From: Brettanomyces bruxellensis
Taxonomy: Eukaryota; Ascomycota; Pichiomycetes; Pichiales; Pichiaceae
Direction: 5' to 3'
Assembly (NCBI RefSeq): GCF_011074885.1
Contig: NC_054683.1
Span: forward strand, 186,001 to 250,000
Length of the DNA stretch: 64,000 nt
Shown here: positions 40,378 through 50,132 of the stretch, in pieces
Numbering within the stretch: the stretch's first letter is position 1
How the letters are laid out: each line of letters starts with the position of its first letter
Made by a program: the position numbers and the translations under genes
Notes under the pieces: generated by a model
What the model saw: the letters and a program-made list of their open reading frames with translations, nothing else
Told to the model about the DNA's origin: nothing
The model's database searches: none

Positions 40378-41145
40378 TATGCTTAAATGCTCTGCAAATT
40401 ATTCGTTTACCGGCAACTCCCTATATTATTTCTGTTTTAGTGGATCAAGATTGATCTTATATCTTTTCACATTCTGAGCAGCGCGGCAAAATATAGACGC
40501 GAAAAGTTTAGTTCTTCTGGCGTGGGTCACGTGACCAATCATTTTGGCTGGAGATGCGTGTGTAACGGGAGGCTTGAGAGATTTGGAAGTACTTTTGAGC
40601 ATAATACGGGTTGTTAGTAGTTTGTGTTTTACTGTATCATAAAAAAAAAGCCTAGTATTTTTGTGCTTATGTGCCGTATACAGCTTCCTGACTTTTGTTA
40701 GCACTATCCGGTAAAATGCGGTAGGACTAATCCTAGTGAGTGCTTATTCCTCGAGCCGCAAGTAAGAAAAAATGATATAAAATAAAAAAAATAAAAAAAT
40801 GCAATAGGAGAAGCGGGGAGGCTGATAATGCAACGTAACAACAAGAGGGAAATGAACACATATCTTAATTTACATCACCATTGAAAACAAATTAAAAACA
40901 AATACATATATATACGATTCAATTGAAAGCGAAGTGAAAGTGCACTACATCCTGAAATTGCATCGAACTGATTATTGATCAATTGACCTTCTATTTAAAT
41001 TGAGTCTGTTTGTTGCCCGAAAAGATCCGATATAGATAAGCAAATAGATATTTTGTGCAACGCAATCAGGAAAGCATCTTAATTTAGTTTAACCCAATAG
41101 TGCTGGTCAATCGGCAGAAATTGTTCAAGCAACACTTGGAAGAAA
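40378..41145. promoter_or_regulatory. DNA2/BBC1 divergent promoter region
   Basis: 768 bp. Near DNA2 it carries ACGCGAAAA (40497-40505, a combined MCB/SCB-like core, about -120 to -128 from the DNA2 ATG) and the perfect palindrome GGTCACGTGACC (40525-40536). In S. cerevisiae these cores are bound by MBF/SBF and by Cbf1/Pho4-type bHLH factors. An A-rich tract lies at 40767-40800. Confidence 0.5.
40525..40536. promoter_or_regulatory. Perfect 12-bp E-box palindrome
   Basis: GGTCACGTGACC, about 150 bp upstream of the DNA2 start. The TCACGTGA core fits Cbf1-type bHLH binding. Only the motif is seen, and occupancy is inferred. Confidence 0.5.
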
Positions 41146-44100
41146 ATGGTACAAGTCCCATACACAGTAATTGCACAATATCCATACACTCCGGAAGCGG
41201 AAAATGCCGTTGATGACTTGGCATTCGGAACCGGGCAGCTAATTACAGTAACAGAAGTGGTGGATGATGATTGGCTGTACGGATCGTACAAGGATTTAAA
41301 GACGGGCGATATTTTGAGTGGATATTTTCCAAAGAGTTTTGTAGAGACAAAGAAGGAGGAAGAGGAGAAAGAAGAGAAGGAGGAGGAGAAAGAAGAGGAG
41401 AAGGAGGAGAAAGAAGAGGAGAAGGAAGAAAAGGAAGATGAGGTGAAAGAAGAGAAATTGAATGAAGCGAACAATGAAGCAGAGAATGAATTTAACGATT
41501 CAATTCCTGAACAAGAAGTAAGCAAGCAAAAAGAGGCAGTGAAAACAGCGGCTGAACCACAGATAACTAAAAAGGAGGAAAAATTGAATGATTTGAATGA
41601 AAAAGAACCTGCTTCAGATAAAATATTGTCATCCCCAATTACGAAGGCAGCCTTGAAGGAACCAATCACGAAAGCCTCCGGGTTCAAAGATAAGATTAAT
41701 GCTTTCAACGATGTATCTGCACCACCTCCGATTCCGGGAAAGGTTCCCGAGGAGTCTTTTGTGCAGAAAAGGTATGTTGCTCCATCGAGCAGCTCGGTTG
41801 AGGTTTTAACTGCAGCAGAAAGAGATATAATTGCAAGGCGGAAACAGGCATTGCGAGAAAAGCAAAAAGCCGAGCAGCAAAAGCTAGAAGTGGTGAAAAG
41901 TAGGGAGACGGAGCAGCAGCAAGAAGCTGAAGAAGAAAAGGAGGAAGCAGTTCCAAAAATGACATTGAAAGAAAGACTAAAGATGTTGGAGGAGCGTCAA
42001 AAACAAGATGAAGAAGCTCTTGCGGCTGCAATGAAGAGGAGGGAGGAGAAAAAGAGGCAAAGAGAAAAGAAGAAAGAGGAAGAGGAAAGCAAGAAAGCGG
42101 AAATAGCGGATGCGGAAAATGTGGATGATGTTGAAGAATTGAGTGAAGAAACTAAGCAACAGGAAATGGTAGGTGGAGAAGGTAAGAATGAGGAAGGTGA
42201 TAAGGAAGAAGGTAAGGAGAAATACGATGATGAAATTGCAGATGAGGGAAGTGATAAGGAAGCAAATGCCGAAAATGCGATGGAGGAGCATAGGATAGAC
42301 GAAAATGCAGATGAGAACGAAAAAGAAGAGAATGGGGATGAAGAAGAAGAAGAAGAAGAAGAAGAAGAAGAAGAAGAAAATGAAAATGAAGAAGAGGAAG
42401 AAGAAGATGAAGAAGATGACGAAGAATTAAGGCGAAGAAGACTAAGAGAAAGAATGGCAAAGCTTTCGGGAGGAATGGGCATGATGGGAATGCTTGGACT
42501 GGGCGGTGCTAGTCCAGTAGAACCCAAAAAGAGTAAGAAGAAGACTAAAACAAACAAGCATGCAGGAGAAAAGCAAAAAGAGACAAGCACTCTTCCTGAA
42601 GCAGTTCCTGTTTTTCCATTTGCGAAGGGCTCACCGTTTCCGCTGAAAAAGCCACTGGATGTGGAGGAAGAGAAGGAACCTTTGGAAAATGCAAGTGTGG
42701 AAGAAGGAGAACGTGCAAAGGAAGATGTCGAAAAGCATCCGTACACTGAGCAAAACCTGGACGCAGTCGCGCCCCCTGTTTCAGAACATCCGTACACCAC
42801 TACCTCATCAGCAACTTCTGCACCGCCACCTCCAATTCCAACGGGCGGAATCTCTGCACCTCCCCCGGTTCCTGCCGTGGTTCCTAACATCCCACCAACA
42901 CCAACACGCTCTGCACCGCCTCCTATTCCTGGAAGTGTTCCCGTGACTCAAGAAGTGAAAACAGAGGACTCAGTTGAAAAAACGAAGCTTGCAGGAAGTT
43001 CGAGTCTGCAACCACCCCCACCTGTTCCGGGATCGAGACCTGAGCCGCCGGAACCAACGGGAACGATAATGAATGCTCCACCTGTGCCTAAAGCATCGAC
43101 ACTTCCGCCTTTGCCTGAAGCAGCATTGAAAAATAAGCAATCATTGACAAATGCTGATTCTTCGGAGAGAGCAGCCACCTCGTTGCAATACTCAACTTTA
43201 TCACATAACCAAACACCTTCCTTGCCAAGATCACACCTTCCACCACCACCCCCTCCTCCGGTTCCTCAAACTGAGGCACCTCCAGTCAGGAATTCGCAGC
43301 TTTTTGCCTCATCCTCATCCTCATCACAATCTCCAGTGCCGGAATTCGAACCCGCGACTGCAGCCCAGATGGACGATCTACAACCAGAAATACCTGCTGC
43401 ACAGCCCGATTACCCTCCGGAGCCCCGTAGCATACCGTTTACAGCACCACCACCTCCACCTCCGACAGTTCCGGTGGCGAGCCGAGCCGTGGAAGCCGGC
43501 GGAATTGCCGCTGGAACTGCACCGGCACAGCTCCAGCCAAGAAGAACCACCTCGACGGATTTTGCTCCGCGAAGAAACTCACTCTTCTCTCTTGACCGCG
43601 TTTTGGCACATCGCTCACATTCTGACACGTGGTATACGAGAGGAGAGCTTCCGCAACAGTTGAAGGATGCAGAAGTGTACTTTGAAGTTGAGAAACATGA
43701 AATTTCCAAGAGATATGGGCGCACAGTTGTGTATGTGGACTATTATTTGTTGAATAAAGACCTTTCGTCGCGTCTGTGGGAGTTGTCGTTTGAGAAAAAC
43801 GATGCGTCGACTTTGCTCGGGTGGCACGGCTTCAGTTTTGAAAAGCCAAAGCCAGATATTGGCTCCTTAGTCCGGTTTTCCGAAAGTTTGGGAAGCAAAG
43901 CTTACCGGGTTGCCGCCTCAAGCCTCAACATGGACTTTGACGGCCAGCCGGACGGGCTCGTGAGTCACGTGATTTCGCAACTTCCCTCCTCGGTAGTTCC
44001 TCCAGTTGCTGGCAAGACGTTTGGCGCGACTATCTACCGAAATAACGACAATATTGATATCCGGAAGATTGAGCAAATTCGCCCTGGTGATATTTTCGTT

Positions 44101-44346
44101 GTGGTAAAAGGTCGGTTTGAGGGAAAGTCATCGCGTCTGATTCGGACGAAGAAGGTGCACGAATTGGGCTTTGATGGCCGGCCATATGTTGGATTTGTTG
44201 CCAGCTTTGATGAGCAAAAGATGAAGTTGAAGGTGATTGAACAGACTAACAACTCAGTCGGGGTTGGCAGTTACAGGTTGGGCGACTTTAAAAGTGGAAA
44301 AATCCGGGTGTTCCGATTTGTTGAGCGGCCTTACATTGGCTGGTGA
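41146..44346 (+). CDS. BBC1: SH3-domain actin patch regulator Bbc1 (Mti1)
   Basis: A 1066-residue cortical-actin protein that restrains Las17/WASP- and myosin-I-driven actin assembly at endocytic sites. An N-terminal SH3 domain (about residues 4-69; YTVIAQYPYTPEAENAVDDLAF, DDDWLYGSY) is followed by a long acidic/lysine-rich low-complexity region. Part of this region is a pure Glu run coded by GAA repeats near 42341-42378. Proline-rich segments (PPPPIP, PPPPPPPVP) suit other SH3 partners. The conserved C-terminal domain (about 825-1066) begins SDTWYTRGELPQQL and ends VFRFVERPYIGW. Large antisense frames here are by-products of the low-complexity sequence. Confidence 0.9.
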   Translation: MVQVPYTVIAQYPYTPEAENAVDDLAFGTGQLITVTEVVDDDWLYGSYKDLKTGDILSGYFPKSFVETKKEEEEKEEKEEEKEEEKEEKEEEKEEKEDEVKEEKLNEANNEAENEFNDSIPEQEVSKQKEAVKTAAEPQITKKEEKLNDLNEKEPASDKILSSPITKAALKEPITKASGFKDKINAFNDVSAPPPIPGKVPEESFVQKRYVAPSSSSVEVLTAAERDIIARRKQALREKQKAEQQKLEVVKSRETEQQQEAEEEKEEAVPKMTLKERLKMLEERQKQDEEALAAAMKRREEKKRQREKKKEEEESKKAEIADAENVDDVEELSEETKQQEMVGGEGKNEEGDKEEGKEKYDDEIADEGSDKEANAENAMEEHRIDENADENEKEENGDEEEEEEEEEEEEENENEEEEEEDEEDDEELRRRRLRERMAKLSGGMGMMGMLGLGGASPVEPKKSKKKTKTNKHAGEKQKETSTLPEAVPVFPFAKGSPFPLKKPLDVEEEKEPLENASVEEGERAKEDVEKHPYTEQNLDAVAPPVSEHPYTTTSSATSAPPPPIPTGGISAPPPVPAVVPNIPPTPTRSAPPPIPGSVPVTQEVKTEDSVEKTKLAGSSSLQPPPPVPGSRPEPPEPTGTIMNAPPVPKASTLPPLPEAALKNKQSLTNADSSERAATSLQYSTLSHNQTPSLPRSHLPPPPPPPVPQTEAPPVRNSQLFASSSSSSQSPVPEFEPATAAQMDDLQPEIPAAQPDYPPEPRSIPFTAPPPPPPTVPVASRAVEAGGIAAGTAPAQLQPRRTTSTDFAPRRNSLFSLDRVLAHRSHSDTWYTRGELPQQLKDAEVYFEVEKHEISKRYGRTVVYVDYYLLNKDLSSRLWELSFEKNDASTLLGWHGFSFEKPKPDIGSLVRFSESLGSKAYRVAASSLNMDFDGQPDGLVSHVISQLPSSVVPPVAGKTFGATIYRNNDNIDIRKIEQIRPGDIFVVVKGRFEGKSSRLIRTKKVHELGFDGRPYVGFVASFDEQKMKLKVIEQTNNSVGVGSYRLGDFKSGKIRVFRFVERPYIGW

Positions 44347-45044
44347 AAACCTGGAAGAGAAAGCAAGAACGTTGAGCCGACGAGTGATTATGGTGCATGT
44401 ATGATTTATTTAAGGTGATAAGTATAAATATAGTGATTTGACATTATAGGACATGTAAGCGTAGTTGTGGAGTCAGTAGATAAGTTTGGGTGTGTGGAAT
44501 TATTGAATAGAAGGGAAGGATAAGCCATGCTTTATTTAGTCAAATGTATATTGATTACGTGCGCAAGTCTGGAAGAAGTACACCGAGAGTTATTTAAAGT
44601 GGTGATGATTTAATTACCATGATATAAATGAGATTGAGAAATAAGACAACTACGAAAGCACGCAATAAATAATTCAAACTGCTAGACAAGTAGGTAGTTT
44701 TTGGTGGCAGTTATTAGCGGAGTAAGAAGTCAGATATGAGAGAAGTGTGGAATAATCACTTCAGTGGAAGAAGTAATTATGTATTGGAAATGTATACAAT
44801 AATTAAACCACTATGGCTATTGTTGAACCAAATAATGTAGTGTAAATCAATGTAACCAAGAAATAGCCACCAAGATAATGTATTTAACTCCTCAAGCACA
44901 CATTACTTACTATACAATGTACAGAATCCTGCGTTCGAGGTATTTCATATTTTTGTGTGTTCTCTTTTTAGACGCCGACTAAAATATTTCACTTATCTCT
45001 TCCCTCGTACAATCAACAATCTTAACAAAGTTTATCCTACCCAC
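44347..45044. other. BBC1/glutaredoxin-like gene spacer, 698 bp
   Basis: AT-rich spacer between two + strand genes. The frame leading into the glutaredoxin-like gene is open from 44955 but has no ATG before 45045. No RNA gene or repeat is recognised. Confidence 0.5.
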
Positions 45045-45377
45045 ATGAATTGCCTGCTGAAATCGGCATTTTCGACTTACAGCCGGCTTGCTCACCATTC
45101 ACAGCCAACCGTGCACCTGAAGTTGTTTACTAAGCAGAATTGCATGCTTTGTGAAGAAGCCAAGAGAGTTCTTGATCGGGCGCTAAAACGGACTAAGAAT
45201 ATAGATTTCGATTTGACAGAGGTGGATATTGAAGCGCTGGGAAACGAAGTAAGTAGAGATAAGTACAGATACGATGTTCCGGTGTTGGATTTTGAAAGAT
45301 CCGGATTTCAGAAGGTGACATATATGCACCGCTTGGATGAGAACGAGATAGTAGAAGAGTTGGATGAGGAGGTGTGA
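45045..45377 (+). CDS. Glutaredoxin-like thiol protein, YDR286C homologue
   Basis: 110 residues from ATG 45045 (MNCLLKSAFSTYSRL). The basic, serine-containing start could be a mitochondrial presequence. The thioredoxin-fold core LKLFTKQNCMLCEEAKRVLDRAL carries a CxxC pair (C33, C36) and a cis-proline (P79 in DVPVL), followed by HRLDENEIVEEL. This is the DUF836/glutaredoxin-like layout of S. cerevisiae YDR286C, whose role is unknown. Only ATG 45045 gives the expected length. A 14-bp minisatellite lies in its 3' spacer. Confidence 0.85.
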   Translation: MNCLLKSAFSTYSRLAHHSQPTVHLKLFTKQNCMLCEEAKRVLDRALKRTKNIDFDLTEVDIEALGNEVSRDKYRYDVPVLDFERSGFQKVTYMHRLDENEIVEELDEEV

Positions 45378-46195
45378 TATAAGTAGTGGAGGATCGTTTT
45401 GGGATTTGTACGGATGTGCTACAGGAATTGTTGATAGGCGGTGTGGTGGTTAGAGATATATTTGTTTAGCTATAATATTTATTTGGTGAGATGGGTGGTA
45501 GTTAAGTGTTGAAGCGTTGCTTGTGGTTGCTTAAAGCATTAGCAGTGATTGCAAGTTAAGTCACAGTAGTTATTACTTAGTTGGCAGAGTTGGTGGATAC
45601 TAGTTTCAGGCTAATACCTAGTTAATTATTAATATCAGTATGGTTAGTTACTTGGTAGTAGTTAGGGATGATATTACTTAACTGTCGGATAGTCACCAAC
45701 CAAGTCTGTTGTAATTACTTAGTTAATAGTACTTAGTTGATAGTACTTAGTCGATAGTACTTAGTTGATAGTACTTAGTTGATGGTACTTAGTTGATAGT
45801 ACTTAGTTGATGGTACTTAGTCGATAGTACTTAGGCTAACTCAGTTGATAGGGAGGTCCTAGTTGGTAGTACTTTCTCAGTTGATAGGTATCACTCGGTT
45901 GAAGGCAGCTAGTAGTAAATACCATGTTCATAAAGACCATTCAGTTGATAGTAATTAATCAGCTGATAGTAATTACTAAGTTCATAGGAATTATTCAGCT
46001 GATCAATTAGCCAGCTAATAATTGATGCTACTTGATGGAAGTACTTAGTTGATACCACTCACTCACTCCATTTCCGTTCTCAATCAGTTCAAGCTCACCC
46101 TCCTTAGGTACTCCTACAAAGATCACAATGAACCTATTTATTATGTTTCAAAGCCTAATTGCGGCATACAAAGAGTACAAAAAAAAAACTCGCAA
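45378..46195. other. Convergent spacer filled by degenerate repeats
   Basis: 818 bp between the glutaredoxin-like gene and TOS1, which converge here. A well-ordered 14-bp minisatellite sits in the middle, with worn copies of the same unit from about 45570 to 46055. Confidence 0.7.
45717..45834 (+). repeat. 14-bp minisatellite, about 8.4 units
   Basis: Eight consecutive 14-bp units ACTTAGTTGATAGT (variants GTTAAT, GTCGAT, GATGGT) plus a partial ninth. Degenerate relatives flank it on both sides. Confidence 0.95.
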
Positions 46196-47476
46196 CTATG
46201 CGATAGTAGCATCAGATGCACTCTGCGACAACCATGAGCTCACGGTACTCTCAGAAATAGTCGAACCGAGAGTCGTGGAGTTGTCCAACTGAGCAATCAT
46301 AATGGTGCTGCCAGAGAAAACAGCAACGGCACTCATTGTGTCGTCAACAGGTCTGGCGAAGTAGTCCTGGGAACCACCACCGCCTTGAGCGTTACCATTG
46401 TTGCCCTGGCCATCGTGCAAGTGGGAAATCAACTTGTCGGAACCCTGAGACAAGATCTCAAAGAGATCAAGCTCACCACAGCCGGTAGACCAGCATGAGC
46501 AAGAAGAGTCACCATACTGGAGAGTTCTTGGGATTTTGGCGTTCAAAAGCCAGATTGCAGGCATGTCTGGGTTTGTTCCGGAAGCGGACGAATCAGAAGG
46601 CATCTGAAACTCGAAGAAAAAGATCTTGTCTGCACCGCCAAAGCCGTGGAATGCAGGGATGTCGGATCTGTAGTAGCCACAGTCGCCGGAGGCCGAGGAG
46701 TCGCCGCATTCGGACGAAGACATCACCATGAACTCAGTGTTTGACTCGAGAGTGACATCATCCAAGATTTCGGCCGAGCCGGCGGCAGACGAGCCGTCGG
46801 AAGCGCAGTAGGACAAGGAGTTACCGAAACAGGTGGACCAGGTTCCGGAGCCGGCTGTGCCACCGAGAGTGTTCAAGAATGTGACATTCGTGGCTGAACC
46901 CGGCTTGTAGTACGAGGTTCTGACCCAATCTCCGGCGGCAGCAGAAGAGGAGGAAGATGATGAAGAGGAAGATGAAGAAGATGAAGGGGCAGCCTTGGTG
47001 CTCGAAGTTGCAGCATTAGTGCTTGCAGCCTCTGCATTAGAGCCATCGGCATAAACCGTGGCAGTTGTCTCGACATAAGTGACGGCTGCTGCCCGCTTAT
47101 GCATGTGATGAACATGCTGGACGGTCTCGCAAGACTCGCCTTCATCCCTCTTTGCCTTCTTGGTAGACGAGGAGCCGGAAGCAGGATAGTAGACGGCAAA
47201 TTGAGAGAGCTTGATTGGGCCTCTGAAATGAACAGATAACTCCTCGTCAAGGGGACTCATAGATCCAGAAAACGAAACTGACTCCTGCGAGCACTTGCAC
47301 GAGGACTCATCCATGTTGGTGACGTCCGAGTACGAGCCCGAGTATCCGATATTCTCGTAGGCGACTGCTGTTGTCTCCGAACAGTAGTAGTTGCCACCAA
47401 CAAGCTGGCAATCAGCCTGTGCCCTTTGCACAAGCAAAGCAGCAATTGAAGTAAACACTGATGTCAAGAAAAGCAT
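46196..47476 (-). CDS. TOS1: Cell-wall protein Tos1, glycosidase-like
   Basis: A 426-residue secreted wall protein. It has an N-terminal signal peptide (about 1-22, cut near AQA-D), an N-terminal domain with paired cysteines (DCQLVGGNYYCSETTAVAYENIGYSG; SSCKCSQESVSFSGSMSPL), a KR site (AKRDEG) typical of Kex2 cleavage, and a serine-rich linker. The C-terminal catalytic-like domain includes WLLNAKIPRTLQYGDSSCSCWSTGCGELDLFEIL, with the ELDLFE acidic motif seen in glucanase-type folds. S. cerevisiae Tos1 is a target of SBF, and here an ACGCGT lies 111-116 bp upstream. The enzymatic role is not established. Confidence 0.92.
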   Translation of the reverse strand: MLFLTSVFTSIAALLVQRAQADCQLVGGNYYCSETTAVAYENIGYSGSYSDVTNMDESSCKCSQESVSFSGSMSPLDEELSVHFRGPIKLSQFAVYYPASGSSSTKKAKRDEGESCETVQHVHHMHKRAAAVTYVETTATVYADGSNAEAASTNAATSSTKAAPSSSSSSSSSSSSSSAAAGDWVRTSYYKPGSATNVTFLNTLGGTAGSGTWSTCFGNSLSYCASDGSSAAGSAEILDDVTLESNTEFMVMSSSECGDSSASGDCGYYRSDIPAFHGFGGADKIFFFEFQMPSDSSASGTNPDMPAIWLLNAKIPRTLQYGDSSCSCWSTGCGELDLFEILSQGSDKLISHLHDGQGNNGNAQGGGGSQDYFARPVDDTMSAVAVFSGSTIMIAQLDNSTTLGSTISESTVSSWLSQSASDATIA

Positions 47477-47586
47477 CTGTGAAGGAGCGAAATGGTTCCT
47501 GTGGGGCTGTATTGTAAACTGGGGGCTAACTGAAATAAACCTTGGGGCCTTTAAAACTTGCTAAAAGCTGTGTTTCTTTTAAACGA

Positions 47587-47592
47587 ACGCGT
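47587..47592. promoter_or_regulatory. MCB-like element upstream of TOS1
   Basis: ACGCGT, 111-116 bp before the TOS1 ATG. This fits known G1/S control of TOS1 in S. cerevisiae, but the hexamer also occurs by chance in coding DNA of this window. Confidence 0.4.
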
Positions 47593-48467
47593 GGTCTGTG
47601 CAGGCACCTTAAAAATGAGCGAAACGAAACTAACCGGCTGGTGAAGGAATGAAAAAGCAGTTGGTCTAGTTAGAGTCTGAGCGCGGAGCCTGGTGATGCA
47701 AAAAGCTGTTGGTTAAATACGAAGATAAGAAAGAAGAAAGTAGTTGGATAAGAAAAGAAACACCGGGGAAAAAATTTGGGATAAATAAAAATGACAATAA
47801 TTTTGGGGCCATAATTTTGATGAGCCTACATATCAGCTGGAAACGGGGGGGGGGAGGGGAAAAATGTAGAAATTAAAAGGGAAAATATTAAAAAAAAAAG
47901 TGAAAAAAAATAACAAATATTGAATTTGCACTAATTACGATCAGTACAATCAGATTGGGTTGCATTCATAATTTCTGGGTCTTGCTTCACGGGGAATGAA
48001 TATGCACTCATATGCGGTGACCACTCCAACCAGATCAAACACGCTTTGTCTCGCGTATTGTCTCTTTGCCTGATTCAGTCCCGCTAAATATTTTAACAAT
48101 GCAATTTGAGCAAATTCTCAGATCCGTTCCAAAGGAGTATCATTCGCGCAAAGCCCCTCCGGCCTTTCAGCAAATGCTGTTTGCGTCCACACTATTATCT
48201 GTATTTTTTTTTTTTTTTCTTTTTCTTTTTATCTCGTTCCCAGCCAATCGTCTCTGGCCTCACATCTCTCAATATTTTCCGCATTCGGCTTTTTTTGTAA
48301 ACAAGCCACGCCCGCATAGTTTTGGGGGGAAAATTTGCAAATCTACATCTTGGGCGCGACTTGCTACTTTTCGCTTTAAGCAGCATTAATACGCATGAAC
48401 TAATATGAAACACATGTCTAAAGACATGAACAGGATTCGACTGTCCTTGAAGCATCACTAATAGATG

Positions 48468-48560
48468 CCCTTTTAAAATATCACTGAACTGTCCTTTCCA
48501 AAATATCACAACTATCCTTTTTAAAATATCACAACTATCCTTTCTTAAAGTTCACTAAAT
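48468..48560 (+). repeat. Four-copy tandem repeat, about 23 bp unit
   Basis: Units of the form CTATCCTTTTTAAAATATCA plus 2-3 bases, four in a row with decay at both ends. They are followed after about 130 bp by another repeat family. Confidence 0.85.
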
Positions 48561-48690
48561 ATCCCTCTGAACAAACTTCAACGCTTCACACTATCACATT
48601 TACTAGATGATTTCAGCATCTGAAATTCGAAAATGCACCAAAAGTAACCGCAGTTGAAATTCCCTCGTGTCACATTCTAGATCTTATCAG

Positions 48691-48800
48691 TTGGCTGCAT
48701 CCGTACACCGGCAGCCAATCGCACGATAACACCCCTACACCGGCGGTTGATCGCACCCCTACACCGGACACACAAACTTTCCACCTCCTTACACCGTATC
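48691..48800 (+). repeat. TACACCGG repeats and an 8-bp hairpin
   Basis: CGTACACCGG, CCTACACCGG (twice) and CTTACACCG recur, with GATCGCACC/AATCGCACG between them. TTGGCTGC (48691-48698) and its exact complement GCAGCCAA (48711-48718) can form a stem around the first copy. Confidence 0.8.
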
Positions 48801-48842
48801 TACACTCAGCTCAATGCAAACGTTTACTATTAATTAATAATG

Positions 48843-50132
48843 CTACCACGACTCCTTGTATATTTTGGCGTGCCTATGGCGAACCATCACCATTGGATCC
48901 GACTCGTCCTCGTTGTCGTCGAAATTCTCCATGAACGGAGACATAAGTGCCTTTTTTGGCATGACAAGCACATCCGAAACCAATTTGGGCACTTCCAACT
49001 CATGGAAATCCTTCCATGTGACCTTGCTGAAGACTCCACTCAGAACATAGTCGTTGAAAAATCGAAGACTGATGTCCGTAAACACTCCCTCACCTGTCCA
49101 CTCCATCAGAGCAATATCACGACCACTTTCTGGAAGTTGAAGCTGGTGGATTCGTTTTTTCTGTAGTGTCTCCTCTGTAATCGCTGCAATGACCTCCCGC
49201 AAAATCGGATGGCCCGGTTTGGCCTGCATCACACCGGTTGCAAACTGAAATTTGCGTGCACGGGTGTTTCTCCAGTCCTCAGATGCTTCTCCTTCAACAT
49301 CGTAGTCAACACCGATAATCATTCCCAATTCTGATGGTTCGACATTCTCCGGTATCCAATTTGGGATCGGCCGAACCGGATACGTGTCAATATCAGCCCA
49401 CACACCACCTTTGGCATATAGAATGAGGTACCGGAAAAATTCCACTTTTAGAACCGCGTTTGGAAGTGCGTCAAATGCCTCGGTCACATCCGGCACGTTC
49501 AAATATAAGAAATGGATAAAAGCACTCGATGTATCATCGTTGAAAATCTCGTGGACAAAGCCTGGATTCTTGCCAGGCCATTTGCTTTGACACTTTGAAT
49601 ACTCGTCTCCAAATCTTTCATCGTTCAGTCCGTACTTCCAACTTTGCCATATATAGCCGGGGAACTTTGCGTTCGGGTCGAACGGATACAAGAATGAGAG
49701 TTTTTCACGCAACGAGAGTTCATCACTTGGTCTTCTCAGTCTCTCAAGCTGTCTTTCCAACCCTTGACGCTCTTTTTCAAGTCTGTTAATACGTTTTTCT
49801 TGATCATCCACCAACTTCTGCGTCATCTCGCTCAACTTCTTGATCATCTCAGTCTCCTCATCTTGCCGTTTGTACGTAAATCCAAGAGCAGCCAATCCTT
49901 TTGCTCCAATCTCGTTTTTCTGCTCTTTACCCGTTTCCGAATTCTTTCTGTCTCGAACCAGTTCAGAAAAGAGGTCTCCTTTTTCGTTGTTACCATATAG
50001 TTGCGGAACTTTCTTCAGCATTTCATCCAACGATGTGCTTTTGCCCTTGAAGAGTTGAACGCTTACAAAAAGTGTTCCCAAAAGAGCCACTGCAAAAAGC
50101 AATGCTTTTCGTGCAGAGTGTACTTTTAACAT
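48843..50132 (-). CDS. Golgi alpha-1,6-mannosyltransferase of the Och1/Hoc1 type (GT32)
   Basis: A 429-residue type II Golgi membrane protein. It has a short cytosolic tail, a signal anchor (about residues 9-27, ALLFAVALLGTLFVSVQLF), a stem with a coiled coil (about 95-140), and the GT32 catalytic domain beginning FPGYIWQSWKYGLND. The donor-site DxD is in GGVWADIDTYPV. FATGVMQAKPGHPILREVI and GPGVFTD-like EGVFTD follow. Och1 starts the N-glycan outer chain, and Hoc1 is part of the M-Pol II complex. The long coiled stem leans towards Hoc1, but I cannot decide. Divergent from the MDM31/32 gene. Confidence 0.88.
   Translation of the reverse strand: MLKVHSARKALLFAVALLGTLFVSVQLFKGKSTSLDEMLKKVPQLYGNNEKGDLFSELVRDRKNSETGKEQKNEIGAKGLAALGFTYKRQDEETEMIKKLSEMTQKLVDDQEKRINRLEKERQGLERQLERLRRPSDELSLREKLSFLYPFDPNAKFPGYIWQSWKYGLNDERFGDEYSKCQSKWPGKNPGFVHEIFNDDTSSAFIHFLYLNVPDVTEAFDALPNAVLKVEFFRYLILYAKGGVWADIDTYPVRPIPNWIPENVEPSELGMIIGVDYDVEGEASEDWRNTRARKFQFATGVMQAKPGHPILREVIAAITEETLQKKRIHQLQLPESGRDIALMEWTGEGVFTDISLRFFNDYVLSGVFSKVTWKDFHELEVPKLVSDVLVMPKKALMSPFMENFDDNEDESDPMVMVRHRHAKIYKESW

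Larger units (their letters stand above)
47477..48842. other. TOS1 upstream region with several repeats
   Basis: 1.37 kb between the TOS1 start and the mannosyltransferase stop. It holds ACGCGT (47587-47592), a G run near 47847-47859, T runs near 48207-48220, a 23-bp tandem repeat (48468-48560), and a TACACCGG repeat with a hairpin (48691-48800). Confidence 0.6.

Noticed and set aside
41997..42890. 297-codon serine-rich frame on the minus strand inside BBC1
   Set aside because: It is the antisense of GAA/GAG-rich coding DNA, whose complement gives serine codons and no stops. It has no domain and BBC1 is clearly the real gene.
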